A stretch of 64,000 nt of DNA from Kribbella sp. NBC_00382 (GCF_036067295.1 NZ_CP107954.1:5084001-5148000), one strand, 5' to 3'. Shown: positions 25,122 through 33,691, counted from the first letter of the stretch. Program-made: numbers and translations. The notes: generated by a model not told the origin, from the sequence alone.

Positions 25122-26108
25122 TCAGTGCTCCGGAGGCTGGTAGTTCTCGCAGCTCCCGGTGTTGATCATGGTGTCCTGGTAGGTGGTGTCGTGCTTGCGG
25201 TACTTCGTCACCCGCGCCTCGGCCTGGCTGGGCGATACCGTCTCGTTCTTGGCGTAGTACGCCCAGTCGATCTGCTCGCGGTACTCACTGGTGGCCGTGC
25301 CTTGGTGCCCGTCCAGATCGATGAACCACAGGTTCCAGTTCATACTCATGTCCTGGCGCGGCAGGACGGTGTTGCCGTCCTGGTCGACGGTGTGGTCGGC
25401 CGTGAGCTTTCCGTCGATGTAGTACTTCGCGTGGCCGTTACCGACCTGGGTGACAAAGGTGTGCCAGCCGTCGAGCGACCTTTCCTGGCTGTCGGCCGCG
25501 GAGCGCGCGTCCCACGGGTCCTCACGGAAGGTGTGGTAACTGGTCTGGAAATTGATCGGGCCGGTTTCTCCCCAGCCGCCGTTCGGCAGGTATTCGGTGA
25601 AGTCGAGTTCGCTGTAGATCGGGTCGTAGTCGAACTTCGTCGGGCCGATGGCGAAGGCGGTCTCGTTGATGTGGTCGCCGTCCGGTCCGGCGGCCGGCTT
25701 GTCGGCGTACCGGACCCGGGTCGCGTAGGTCCCGTTGCGCAGGTTCATCGTGGTCCGGCGGAGTTCGGCGTGGCTCGTGCCGGCGGCGGACCCGTTGGTC
25801 GCCGCGCGGAGCTGAGCGACCTGCTGCCCGCCGGTACTGACGAAGGAGACGTTGCCGGCCGGCCAGGTCGCGCCCGGAATGCCTGGCCCACCTACTTCGG
25901 TACGGGCATTCCAGCCATGGGCGCCGAGCTGAGGATCGGTCGCCGACTTGTACTGGAAGTCGTCGAACAGGACGCCGCAGTGACCTGAGTCGTGGCCGGG
26001 GTGACCGGTCGAGCCGATGGCAGCAGCGCCGCCGCTCACGATCGAGGCGATCGAGGCGGCCGCGGCGAGAAAGATTGTCGTTCGCTGACGTGACATGTCG
26101 CTGAGCAT
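25122..26108 (-). CDS. Secreted glycoside hydrolase family 16 protein
   Basis: About 328 residues: a signal peptide (SRQRTTIFLAAAASIASIVSG) then a beta-sandwich with the GH16 catalytic motif ExDxxE seen as SELDFTEYLPNG (about 166-171), where the first glutamate is the nucleophile and the last the acid/base. GH16 enzymes cut beta-1,3/1,4 glucans, agar, carrageenan or related polymers; the loops do not show which. The start is uncertain: ATG at 26108 with AGGCGG, a GTG at 26141, or the ATG at 26096 just before the signal peptide. It probably forms a two-gene operon with the GntR regulator downstream. Confidence 0.85.
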   Translation of the reverse strand: MLSDMSRQRTTIFLAAAASIASIVSGGAAAIGSTGHPGHDSGHCGVLFDDFQYKSATDPQLGAHGWNARTEVGGPGIPGATWPAGNVSFVSTGGQQVAQLRAATNGSAAGTSHAELRRTTMNLRNGTYATRVRYADKPAAGPDGDHINETAFAIGPTKFDYDPIYSELDFTEYLPNGGWGETGPINFQTSYHTFREDPWDARSAADSQERSLDGWHTFVTQVGNGHAKYYIDGKLTADHTVDQDGNTVLPRQDMSMNWNLWFIDLDGHQGTATSEYREQIDWAYYAKNETVSPSQAEARVTKYRKHDTTYQDTMINTGSCENYQPPEH

Positions 26109-26196
26109 GAATGCCGCCTGCGTGAATCGCAAGAGTTTCACCCGATCTTTCCGAACGAACCCATCGATATTCGCCCGGAAAGTTATTCTCTAATGC

Positions 26197-26256
26197 ACTG
26201 GTAAATACCAAAGGTGGCGATCCACGGCTTTATCGGAACCGATGGTATTTACCAGT
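26197..26256. promoter_or_regulatory. Pair of DasR-like GntR operators in front of GH16
   Basis: ACTGGTAAATACCA at 26197-26210 is repeated in inverted orientation at 26243-26256, 46 bp centre to centre. Each copy has TGGTA and TACCA half-sites, close to the dre element TGGTCTAGACCA bound by DasR-type GntR proteins. The pair lies just upstream of the GH16 gene and after the MarR stop codon. Confidence 0.65.
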
Positions 26257-26258
26257 TG

Positions 26259-26687
26259 TCAGTCCGCCTCGGTGGTGATGTGGGTGACGGCCTTGGTGAG
26301 GGTTTCGCGAGTGCTGGGCGGGAGACCGGCGGTGAGGGCCTCGACGCGGTCGGTGAAGGCGGTGTGGGCCTGGGCGGCGAGGGTGTGGCCGTCGGGGGTC
26401 AGGGCTATTTGGCTGGCTCGGCGGTCGGTGGGGTGGGGGTTGCGGGCCAGGAGCGACCGGCGTTCCAGGCGGTCGACCATGCTGGTCAGGCTGGAGCGTT
26501 CGATGGACATGATGCGGCTCAGGTCGGTCATGCCCTGGGGGCCGGCCAGGAGTACGCAGAGCAGGTGGGCCTGCTGAGGGGTGAGGCCTAGCGGGCGGCT
26601 CGTTTCGGCGTACAGGTCCTGGAGGACGTGCATCAGTTGCACCAGGGAGCCGACCAGCTCGGTGTGCCTCGTTGTCGTCGTCGCCAC
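26259..26687 (-). CDS. MarR-family transcriptional regulator
   Basis: A 142-residue winged-helix regulator: LTPQQAHLLCVLLAGPQGMTDLSRIM, then the recognition helix region ERSSLTSMVDRLERRSLL and the wing NPHPTDRRASQIALT. It starts with GTG at 26687 and is divergent from the LLM flavoenzyme gene. Imperfect inverted repeats in the 91-bp gap suggest control of itself and of that oxidoreductase. No cysteine is visible in the part of the protein that would sense oxidants, so the ligand is open. Confidence 0.9.
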   Translation of the reverse strand: MATTTTRHTELVGSLVQLMHVLQDLYAETSRPLGLTPQQAHLLCVLLAGPQGMTDLSRIMSIERSSLTSMVDRLERRSLLARNPHPTDRRASQIALTPDGHTLAAQAHTAFTDRVEALTAGLPPSTRETLTKAVTHITTEAD

Positions 26688-26696
26688 CCCACCACT

Positions 26697-26765
26697 GTAG
26701 TCCGACCTGCGGACAGTTTGGGGTTCTGATAGTTAGGAGGTCTAGTATTTCGGTGTCCGAACTAC
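26697..26765. promoter_or_regulatory. Candidate MarR operator arms between divergent genes
   Basis: GTAGTCCGAC (26697-26706) and GTCCGAACTAC (26755-26765) form an imperfect inverted repeat flanking the divergent marR/LLM promoters. Between them TAGTAT (26743-26748) is a possible -10 box for the LLM gene, and AGGAGG at 26768-26773 is its ribosome site. Confidence 0.4.
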
Positions 26766-26778
26766 TTAGGAGGGCAAG

Positions 26779-27666
26779 ATGATGAACGTGCGCTTTGGGT
26801 ATGGCTCCCCGGATCACCTCCGGGAGGTGCCGGAGATCCTCCGGCTGGCCGAGCAGACGGATCGGGACGGGCTGGATCTCTTCTCGCTCTCGGATCACCC
26901 GTATCTGCCCCACCTCCTCGACCCCTACGCGACGCTTTCCTTCGTACTCGGCCGGACGACTCGCATCGCCGGGCTGGCAAACGTCACCAACCTCCCGCTG
27001 CGGCCGGCCCCGGTGCTCGCCCGGACGGCGTCCTCGCTGACCGCCATCTCCGGTGGCCGGTTCGTACTCGGCCTGGGTGCGGGCGGCGCGTGGGACCGGA
27101 TCGAGACGATGGGCGTTCCCAGAGTCCGCCCGGCGGAGGCGGTGAAGGCGTTCGAGCAGGCGATGATCCTGGTCCGGCAACTCTCCGGCGGTGGTCCCGC
27201 GATCACCGACCCGTACTACGGCGTGACCGCGCTCGAGCCTTCCCAGGTACCGGCCCCGCCGATCTGGACCGGATCCAACGGGCCCAAGTCGCTGGCCGCG
27301 ACCGGTCGTCAGGCTGACGGCTGGATCCCTGGCCACGCAGCCGATTGGCTCAGTGAGATCTACCGTCAGGCCCGCCCGATCATCGACGAGGCAGCCTTGT
27401 CGGTTGGCCGCAAACCCTCCGACGTGGCCACCATCTACAACTTCCCCGGCCGGATCACCGCCCAGCCCCTCGACCGCGTCCGCGACGAGGACGGCCGCTG
27501 GATCGGCGGCTCGCCGGCGCAATGGGTCGAAGAGCTCACGGGTGCCGTACTAGACCACGGCGCGGCCGGCTTCATCCTCTTCCCCCGAGGCTCCGACCCC
27601 TTCGAAACCACCCTCACCCGCTGGTCCCAGGAGGTCGTTCCCGCAGTCCGAGCGGCCATCGGCTGA
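26779..27666 (+). CDS. LLM-class F420/FMN-dependent oxidoreductase
   Basis: A 295-residue luciferase-like monooxygenase fold protein with SLSDHPYLPHLLDPYATLSFVLGRTTRI, VTNLPLRPAPVLARTASSLTAISGGRFVLGLG and PPIWTGSNGPKSL, which together mark the TIM-barrel of F420- or FMN-dependent oxidoreductases. The reaction is unknown; actinobacterial members often use F420. A strong AGGAGG site precedes ATG 26779. It is divergent from marR and convergent, with a four-base gap, to the haloalkane dehalogenase gene. Confidence 0.9.
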   Translation: MMNVRFGYGSPDHLREVPEILRLAEQTDRDGLDLFSLSDHPYLPHLLDPYATLSFVLGRTTRIAGLANVTNLPLRPAPVLARTASSLTAISGGRFVLGLGAGGAWDRIETMGVPRVRPAEAVKAFEQAMILVRQLSGGGPAITDPYYGVTALEPSQVPAPPIWTGSNGPKSLAATGRQADGWIPGHAADWLSEIYRQARPIIDEAALSVGRKPSDVATIYNFPGRITAQPLDRVRDEDGRWIGGSPAQWVEELTGAVLDHGAAGFILFPRGSDPFETTLTRWSQEVVPAVRAAIG

Positions 27667-27670
27667 AGGG

Positions 27671-28516
27671 CTAATGCTCCAGCCAGTTGGTAAGGGCTGC
27701 AGCGATCTCGGCGGGACGGTCCTCGGGTAGGAAGTGGATCCCCGGCCCGACGTCGGCGATGGCCAGGTTCCGGCCGTTGGCCCGGCACCATTCGACCTCG
27801 TCGGGGCCGATCACGGCTCCTGGTCTGGCGTGGATGAGGAGCTTGCGAACGGCCGGGTCCGAGATGACGGTCTGGTTGGCGCGAACGAGTTCGGCGACGT
27901 CGGCCGGGTCGCCCTCGATCGGGATCTCGCGCGGCCAGACGAGCATCGTGCGCCGGTCCCGGGGGTCGAGGAACGGCGCGCGGTACGCATCCAGTTCCTC
28001 GGTGGTCAGGGGCCGGAGAATCCCCGCCGGGAGGACGGTCTCGATGAAGAAGTTCTGTTCCAGGATGAGTGGCCCGGCGAGCTCCGGGTCCCGCAGCCGC
28101 CGGAACAGTTCGCGGCTGCCGTCGTCGAAGTCCGCCCACCGATCGATCGGATGGATATGCCCCTCGAGGAACGCGACACCACGGACCCGGTCAGGCCGGC
28201 GGCGCAATTGATCCAGCGCGAGGACCGCACCCCAGTCGTGCCCGACCAGCGTGACCTCGTCGAGCGCGAGCGCCGCGAGGAACCCGTCGAGATACGCAAT
28301 GTGATCGGCAAGCCGATACTCCAGCTCCGGCCGACCTGACCGACCCATACCGATCAGGTCCGCAGCAATGCATCGGCGCCCACCCTGGGCAACCACCCCG
28401 AAAACGTTGCGCCACAGGTACGAAGACGTGGGATTCCCATGCAGGAAGACGACCGGCTCACCGCTGCCGACCTCCTCGTAGTACATCCAGCTGTCCAGTA
28501 CGTCGACCGTCGCCAC
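27671..28516 (-). CDS. Haloalkane dehalogenase (alpha/beta hydrolase)
   Basis: A 281-residue alpha/beta hydrolase with the full haloalkane dehalogenase set: HGNPTSSYLWRN (halide-binding Asn near residue 27), GHDWGA with nucleophile Asp and halide-binding Trp (about 94), the acid Glu in FLEGHIHP (about 117), WPREIPIEG, and the base His in GPGIHFLPED near the C-terminus. This is the HLD-II (DhaA) arrangement. It hydrolyses carbon-halogen bonds to alcohol plus halide in the cytoplasm. No transporter or halo-acid gene is adjacent, so the natural substrate is unknown. Confidence 0.9.
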   Translation of the reverse strand: MATVDVLDSWMYYEEVGSGEPVVFLHGNPTSSYLWRNVFGVVAQGGRRCIAADLIGMGRSGRPELEYRLADHIAYLDGFLAALALDEVTLVGHDWGAVLALDQLRRRPDRVRGVAFLEGHIHPIDRWADFDDGSRELFRRLRDPELAGPLILEQNFFIETVLPAGILRPLTTEELDAYRAPFLDPRDRRTMLVWPREIPIEGDPADVAELVRANQTVISDPAVRKLLIHARPGAVIGPDEVEWCRANGRNLAIADVGPGIHFLPEDRPAEIAAALTNWLEH

Positions 28517-28547
28517 CGTTGCAACGTACTGGACCGGATCGCCCGCG

Positions 28548-30056
28548 TCAGGTGACGGTGAAGGTTGGGGTGGTGGCGAGGAGGGTGTAGGCGTCGTTGG
28601 CGAAGAAGCGGAAGTTGTAGGTGCCGGTGGTGTTGGGGGCGGTGAAGGTGATGGTGGCCGAGGTGAGGCCGGTGGATGGTGGGGTGGTGCCGCCGTTCAG
28701 GTACTTCTCGTCGACGCCGCCGGCGGAGTTGGTGGCGCTCGCGCGGTAGAGGCCGACCCAGTCGCGGGGGTTGCCCGGACCGTTCGTCACCGTCGCGTTG
28801 ATCTGGGCGCCGCGGCGTACCGTCGTACGGTCTGCCGTGATGGTGGGCACGCCCGGCGTCGGAGTGGGCGTGGGAGTGGGGCCGCCGGGGCCGGCCAAGG
28901 GTTCGTTCATGGTGACGCAGTGCGCGCCGCCGCCACCGTCGCCCATCAGGTGGTCGAGATTGAGCTGTACGACGGGTTTGCCGAAGGCGCTCTCCAGCGC
29001 TGCCTTGGCCGCCGCGTCAGCCTGCGTGTCGCCGAACTGGGCGGTGATGATCGCCGAGTTGGTCATCGCGCAGTTGAGGTAGCCGTCGAAGAACGTGGAC
29101 CACTGCGAGCTGGGGATCCGCGGCAGCGTCGACGGTCCGTAGATTGTGGTCACCTGGAAACGGCGGCCCTTGGCGTCGGTGGCGGCGGTGAGAATGTTCT
29201 TGGTGTTGATCGCGTCCTGCGACCAGACGCTGGTCGGCCGGGACGGGCTGGAGAGTTGCACGATCACCACGCCGGGCCGCACGAAGAGGACCGTGCTGTC
29301 GATGTGGTCGTCGGTGATGTCCTCGTTCGAGACGCCCTGGCACCAGATCATCTTGGTCGCGCCGTACTGCGCGAGCAGCTCCGCCTCGATCTGGGCCAGC
29401 GTCTTGCCCGGGTTGCGGGCCGAGTCGAGCCACGAGCTCTTGTTGGCGATCAGGGTGCCGTCGCCGTCGTAGACCACGCCGCCGCCCTCGCCGATGACGC
29501 TCGCCCTGGTCAGCGGTACGCCGTCGTACGTCGCGATGTTCTGCGCGACCAGACTGTCCTTCGCGTGGGTCTGCTCGTTGCCCCAGCCGTTGAAGTTCAG
29601 GGCGAACGCGTTCATCCCGCCGGCGCCGTCCAGCCGGAAGATCGGCCCGGTGTCGCGGATCCAGCAGTCGTTGACCGGGATCGAGCTGATCACGGTGACC
29701 CCGGCGCCGACCCGGCCGCGGGCGGTGGTCGCCGCGGACGAGCCGTCGGCGCACAGGATCACCGGGTTGTACTTGACGATCTCGTTGGCCAGCTTGGCGA
29801 TGTCGCCCTGGATCCCGGACAGCAGGTTGCCCCAGATCGACGTACTGGAAGGCCATGCCATCCACGTCCGCTTCACCAGGGCATCCTCGGCAGGGACCTG
29901 GTACGGAAGGGCAGCGAACGCCGCACCGTGGGTACTGACCGCCCGCAACCCGCCGCCGGCCAGGGCCAGCCCGGCCGCGGCAAGGCTGGTGCGGGCCACG
30001 AACTGCCGCCGGGACAACCCCGCCGCGGGTGGCGCCTCGGTCTCGATTTCGCTCAT
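28548..30056 (-). CDS. Tat-exported agmatine deiminase-family protein with C-terminal Ig-like domain
   Basis: A 502-residue protein. A twin-arginine signal (SRRQFVARTSLAAAGLALAGG) is followed by a PAD_porph/agmatine deiminase fold (about 50-385) with DCWIRDTGP, GEGGGVVYDG, DDHIDS and the nucleophile cysteine in GGGGAHCVTM (about 378). A PTPTPTPTPG linker leads to an all-beta domain (about 400-502). It should deiminate agmatine, or C-terminal arginine in peptides as the Porphyromonas enzyme does, outside the membrane. A perfect inverted repeat lies 23-49 bp upstream. It follows tetR at the end of the pot operon, from which it is separated by a hairpin. Confidence 0.88.
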   Translation of the reverse strand: MSEIETEAPPAAGLSRRQFVARTSLAAAGLALAGGGLRAVSTHGAAFAALPYQVPAEDALVKRTWMAWPSSTSIWGNLLSGIQGDIAKLANEIVKYNPVILCADGSSAATTARGRVGAGVTVISSIPVNDCWIRDTGPIFRLDGAGGMNAFALNFNGWGNEQTHAKDSLVAQNIATYDGVPLTRASVIGEGGGVVYDGDGTLIANKSSWLDSARNPGKTLAQIEAELLAQYGATKMIWCQGVSNEDITDDHIDSTVLFVRPGVVIVQLSSPSRPTSVWSQDAINTKNILTAATDAKGRRFQVTTIYGPSTLPRIPSSQWSTFFDGYLNCAMTNSAIITAQFGDTQADAAAKAALESAFGKPVVQLNLDHLMGDGGGGAHCVTMNEPLAGPGGPTPTPTPTPGVPTITADRTTVRRGAQINATVTNGPGNPRDWVGLYRASATNSAGGVDEKYLNGGTTPPSTGLTSATITFTAPNTTGTYNFRFFANDAYTLLATTPTFTVT

Positions 30057-30078
30057 CGTCGGTTCCTTTCAGCTGGGC

Positions 30079-30105
30079 CAAAACTTGGTTGGCATCCAAG
30101 TTTTG
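30079..30105. promoter_or_regulatory. Operator-like inverted repeat upstream of the Tat-exported deiminase
   Basis: Perfect 10-bp arms CAAAACTTGG and CCAAGTTTTG with a seven-base centre lie at 30079-30105, 23 bp in front of the start codon. Size and position suit a TetR repressor; the tetR gene ending at 30247 is the nearest candidate. Confidence 0.6.
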
Positions 30106-30197
30106 CGGCAACTGTGCGCCCGGCTCGAATTGATGTCAAGAGCCCGCCGCAATCTCCTGAAACTGCTTGTCCAGAAGGCTTTCAGGGCATGCCGCAG

Positions 30198-30235
30198 CGA
30201 CCGGACAACGTTGCTTGCCGCAACGTTTCCGGTCG
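30198..30235 (-). terminator. Strong hairpin after tetR
   Basis: CGACCGG-ACAACGTTGC pairs with GCAACGTT-TCCGGTCG around the loop TTGCC, about 15 base pairs with a small bulge, 12 bp after the tetR stop. There is no T-tract, as is common in GC-rich actinobacteria. It probably ends the aguA-pot-tetR transcript before the exported deiminase gene. Confidence 0.5.
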
Positions 30236-30246
30236 GTTGCTTCCGG

Positions 30247-30864
30247 TCAGCGCGGTGGGAGCTCGATCGTGATCGCGTCGGCGAGTAGTTCCTGCAGGTG
30301 CTCGGGCTCGACGGCGCCGGTGAGCCAACGCCCGGACAGGCCCTCGACGAGAGCCACCAGCCGCTCGGCCACAGCGCCGGCGTCGAGGGAGCCTGGCGAG
30401 CCCTCCTCGGTACGCACTCGCTCGACCAGTTCCGCGATCTCGTCCACCCATTCCCCAGTGAGCTTGTGCACCGCGGGCCGGAGCCTCTCATCGAAGACCG
30501 AGGCCCAGCGCAGTTCACCCCACGCCGCCGAGTTGGTCTGGATCTCGTCGGTACCGCGAAGCTCACCCACCAGCCGCGCGACCAGCTCGGCCCGCGCGGA
30601 GGTCGCACCTTCCGCGGCCTGGGCCGCATAGCGCCCAGCCTGATCGCTGACCGCCTCCAGCGCCGCCTCGAGCAGACCTTCCCGACTGCCGAAGTAGTGG
30701 TAGAGCAGGGTCACCGAGACACCGGCGTCCTTGGCCACCTCCTGGACCCGCATTCCGCGCACGCCACGGCGGGCGATGACGGTGATGGTGGCCTGAAGGA
30801 GCTGCGTGCGGCGGTCGGTCACGCTGCCGATTCTAGTTGGACTGGGTTTGCGATTCGCGGTCAT
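30247..30864 (-). CDS. TetR-family transcriptional regulator of the polyamine operon
   Basis: A 205-residue TetR protein: the helix-turn-helix is RMQVQEVAKDAGVSVTLLYHYFGSREGLLEAAL-like at about 40-72 (read here as RVQEVAKDAGVSVTLLYHYF), followed by a helical ligand domain. Its start overlaps the stop of the fused permease gene (ATGA), so it is the last cistron of the aguA-potA-potD-potBC operon and probably regulates it, with a polyamine or agmatine as effector. Candidate operators are the inverted repeats at 30079 and 35987. Confidence 0.88.
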   Translation of the reverse strand: MTANRKPSPTRIGSVTDRRTQLLQATITVIARRGVRGMRVQEVAKDAGVSVTLLYHYFGSREGLLEAALEAVSDQAGRYAAQAAEGATSARAELVARLVGELRGTDEIQTNSAAWGELRWASVFDERLRPAVHKLTGEWVDEIAELVERVRTEEGSPGSLDAGAVAERLVALVEGLSGRWLTGAVEPEHLQELLADAITIELPPR

Positions 30865-32576
30865 CGGCCCACCAGCCCGTCGGTGAAGGACTTGCCCTGG
30901 CCCTTGCGATGGAGGATCCAGCCGATCAGTACGACGCCCAGCGCGATGCCCAGCATCATCACGACCGACGCGGCGGCCGCATCGCCGCGCAAGCCGTTGC
31001 GCAGGGTCGAGTACACGAAGACCGGCAGGGTGGTCGTCCCGACGGTACCGAGCATGCTGGAGGCGACGACGTCGTCGAGCGATGCCGTGGAGGCCAGCAC
31101 CGCGGCAGCGATGACGGCCGGCGCGGCGAGTGGTGCGGTGACGTGGCGGAAGACCGACACCGGCGTGGCGCCGAGGTCGGCGGCCGCGTCCGGCAACCGC
31201 GGATCGAGGCTGGACAGCCGGGCCTGTACGACGAACGCGACGATCGCGACGGCGATCACGGAGTGCGCGATCACCAGCCGGACAGTGCCGTCCGACAGGG
31301 CCGGCCCGGCGCCGACGTACAAGAGCAGGAGGCCGATCGCGGAGACGATCTCCGGGGTGATGAAGACGATCAGCAGCAGGCTGAGCAGGCTCCATCGCAA
31401 CGGCCGCGAAGCTCGGGCGAGCGCGGCACCGGCGAGCGTTCCGACGATGACGGCCAGCAGGGTGGAGAGCGCCGCCACCCGCAACGAGACTCCGATCGCA
31501 TGAACCAGGGCGGTGTTCTCGCCGACGGAGGCGTACCAGTGGGTGCTGAAGCCGGACCAGACGGGCAGCGTCCGCCCGCCGTTGAAGGAGTAGACCACGA
31601 TCGTGAGGATCGGCAGCCAGAGGAAGACGCACAGTGCGACTCCGAAGACCCGAAGAGCAGGACTCCAGAAGTCGGGCGACCGTCTCGGCGCCCGGAAGTA
31701 CCGCGCGGTCAGGTCGAGAGGGCGGATGATCCGGGCGAGAGCCGTGACGACACGGAGCAACAGCGCGGCACAGCCCAGAACGACCAGTACCAACGCGATC
31801 AGCAGTACTGCGGCAGCCGCGCCGAGCGCCCAGTCCTGGCTCTCCAGGAAGGAACTGCTCACCAGCGACCCGACCACGGATGCCTTCACCCCACCGAGCA
31901 CCGAAGGAGTCACGTAGTCACCCATCAACGGGATGAACACCAGTAGAGCCGCGCTGATCACACCCGGTCGTGCGGCCGGCAAGGTCACCTGCCAGAACAC
32001 CCGCCAGGGACTGGCACCCAGATCGCGTCCAGCCTTGCGCAGCGCCGGGTCAAGCCGATCGAGCGCGACCGCGATCGGCAGCACGGCGAGTGGGAGGTAG
32101 TTGTAGACGACGCCGAGTTGCGCGCCGGCGAGAGTGTCCAGTACTCCGAGGCCGTCGATCCTGAGCATGCCCGTCAGCGGCCCGTGGTCACCGAGCAGGA
32201 TGCGCCAGGAGTAGGTGCGGAGCAGGAACGGCATCCAGTACGGCACCACGACGGCCGCGATGGCCGCGTACTTCCAGGCGCCGGTCAGCCGGGTCGTGAT
32301 GAGGTACGCCATCGGGAACGCGAGCAGGACGCAGACCGCGGTACCGATGATCGAGAGCTGGAGGGTGTTCTGGAAGACGATGCGGAAGGTGTCGCTGGCC
32401 GCTTCGCCGTACCGGCCGAGCGAAGGGGACGACAGGTCGACGGGACTGGTGCCGAAGAACGACGACTCGCCGAGGCTGAAGACGCCTACCAACGCGCCGG
32501 GGAGCAGGAAGAAGAGGCACAGCCACCCGAAGGCGGGCAGCGACGGCATCAGCCCGCGGACCTTGAGTACCCTCAC
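30861..32576 (-). CDS. Polyamine-type ABC transporter permease, PotB and PotC halves fused
   Basis: A 571-residue membrane protein with two complete binding-protein-dependent permease domains: a PotB-like half (about 10-285, EAA loop AGRDLGASPWRVFWQVTLPAA near 186) and a PotC-like half (about 305-570, EAA loop AAADLGATPVSVFRHVTAPLA near 462). Usually these are two polypeptides that dimerise. The gene starts with GTG overlapping the binding-protein stop (GTGA), and its stop overlaps tetR. It imports putrescine, spermidine or agmatine together with the ATPase and binding protein encoded upstream. Confidence 0.9.
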   Translation of the reverse strand: MRVLKVRGLMPSLPAFGWLCLFFLLPGALVGVFSLGESSFFGTSPVDLSSPSLGRYGEAASDTFRIVFQNTLQLSIIGTAVCVLLAFPMAYLITTRLTGAWKYAAIAAVVVPYWMPFLLRTYSWRILLGDHGPLTGMLRIDGLGVLDTLAGAQLGVVYNYLPLAVLPIAVALDRLDPALRKAGRDLGASPWRVFWQVTLPAARPGVISAALLVFIPLMGDYVTPSVLGGVKASVVGSLVSSSFLESQDWALGAAAAVLLIALVLVVLGCAALLLRVVTALARIIRPLDLTARYFRAPRRSPDFWSPALRVFGVALCVFLWLPILTIVVYSFNGGRTLPVWSGFSTHWYASVGENTALVHAIGVSLRVAALSTLLAVIVGTLAGAALARASRPLRWSLLSLLLIVFITPEIVSAIGLLLLYVGAGPALSDGTVRLVIAHSVIAVAIVAFVVQARLSSLDPRLPDAAADLGATPVSVFRHVTAPLAAPAVIAAAVLASTASLDDVVASSMLGTVGTTTLPVFVYSTLRNGLRGDAAAASVVMMLGIALGVVLIGWILHRKGQGKSFTDGLVGR

Positions 32577-33691
32577 CGGGAGCCCACCGCCTTGAGCCGT
32601 TGGAAGGTCGAGACGGCCAGCTTCCGGGCCGGAGTGACCTCGGCCGGCTCGAATCGATCGGCCGGGACGCCTTCGTCGAAGAAGACGATCTCCTTGTACG
32701 GGAGGTTGTCGGGCAAGTACGTGCGCGATGCCTGGACGCCGGTGTAGTAGCCGTGGAACTCGGTCTCCTTGGCCGCGTTCTCGGGTTTGAGCAGGAACTC
32801 GACGAACGCGTGCGCGGCCGCGGTGTTCTTCGAGCCCTTGGGCAGTACCCAGTGGTCGACGTACAGGTCGGTCTTCGGTGACCCGAGGGCGAACCGCAGG
32901 GTCTTCGGTCCGTCCATGAGGGCGCCGCGGGCGTCGCCGGTGAAGGCCTGGGCGAGGACGATGTCACCCGAGGCGATGTCGGCGCGGGGATAGGAGTTGA
33001 ACTCCTTGAGGTGCTGCATGACCTTCGACTCGTAGTACTGCTGCGCCGCCTCGTAGTCGGCGGGTTGGGTGGTCTGGTCGGAGATGCCGTGGCCCCAGAA
33101 GTACGAGCCGACGAAGGACGGCGCGCCGTCGATCACCGAAGTACGGCCTTTGACGCCTGGGTCGGCGAACGCATCGTAGAAGTCGTTCCAGGAAGCAGGC
33201 GGCGTCTTGATGATCGAGCTGTCCCAGACGTAGCCGGTCGAACCGCCCGACTTCGGGATCGCGTACGTGTTGGTGGGGTCCCACGACTTGCCGGTGAAGG
33301 TGTGTGAAAGACCCGCGACGCCCGGCAGCCGGCTCTTGTCCCACGGCAGCAACGCGTTGCCTTTGACGAGCTGCGGGACGTAGGAACCGTCCATCACGAC
33401 GAGGTCGTAGCCGCTCGTGCCCTGGGTGAGGCGAAGCTTCGCCACCGCTTCCTCGGCAGAGGCGTACGCGTCGACCTTGACCTTCACTCCGGTCGCCTTC
33501 TCGAAGGCGGTGATGTTCGCGGGCGAGATGTAGTCGGCCCACGAGTAGATGGTCAGTGTGGAGCCCTTCTCCACCGCGGTCGGGTACGACGGCGCCGGGG
33601 CGGAGACCGCCGAGTCGTCGCCCGAGCCGCAGGCGGCCAACCCGCCCATCGCGAGCGCTGCCGCCAGCAGAGCGGCCAACCGGTACTTCAT
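32573..33691 (-). CDS. Spermidine/putrescine-type ABC substrate-binding lipoprotein (PotD-like)
   Basis: A 372-residue lipoprotein: a signal peptide with lipobox LAACG (cysteine about 21), then SWADYISPANITAFEKATGVKVKV and YDLVVMDGSYVPQLVKGNALLPWDKS, the hallmark opening of PotD/PotF polyamine-binding proteins. The later block ADIASGDIVLAQAFTGDARGAL matches the ligand lobe. It captures polyamines, or agmatine given the adjacent aguA, on the outer membrane face. The start at 33691 has GAAGGAG and overlaps the ATPase gene stop by ATGA. Confidence 0.92.
   Translation of the reverse strand: MKYRLAALLAAALAMGGLAACGSGDDSAVSAPAPSYPTAVEKGSTLTIYSWADYISPANITAFEKATGVKVKVDAYASAEEAVAKLRLTQGTSGYDLVVMDGSYVPQLVKGNALLPWDKSRLPGVAGLSHTFTGKSWDPTNTYAIPKSGGSTGYVWDSSIIKTPPASWNDFYDAFADPGVKGRTSVIDGAPSFVGSYFWGHGISDQTTQPADYEAAQQYYESKVMQHLKEFNSYPRADIASGDIVLAQAFTGDARGALMDGPKTLRFALGSPKTDLYVDHWVLPKGSKNTAAAHAFVEFLLKPENAAKETEFHGYYTGVQASRTYLPDNLPYKEIVFFDEGVPADRFEPAEVTPARKLAVSTFQRLKAVGSR

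Noticed and set aside
26197..26256. The TGGT...ACCA pair as a MarR site or a terminator of marR
   Set aside because: The form matches GntR/HutC operators better, there is no T-tract, and marR has its own repeat at its promoter; not fully excluded.
28861..28890. Short GTGGGN repeats as a functional DNA repeat
   Set aside because: They encode the Pro-Thr linker of the exported deiminase, which explains them.
29017..30111. Alternative frame over the Tat-exported deiminase
   Set aside because: Arginine/glycine-rich shadow; the other frame has a Tat signal and all catalytic motifs.
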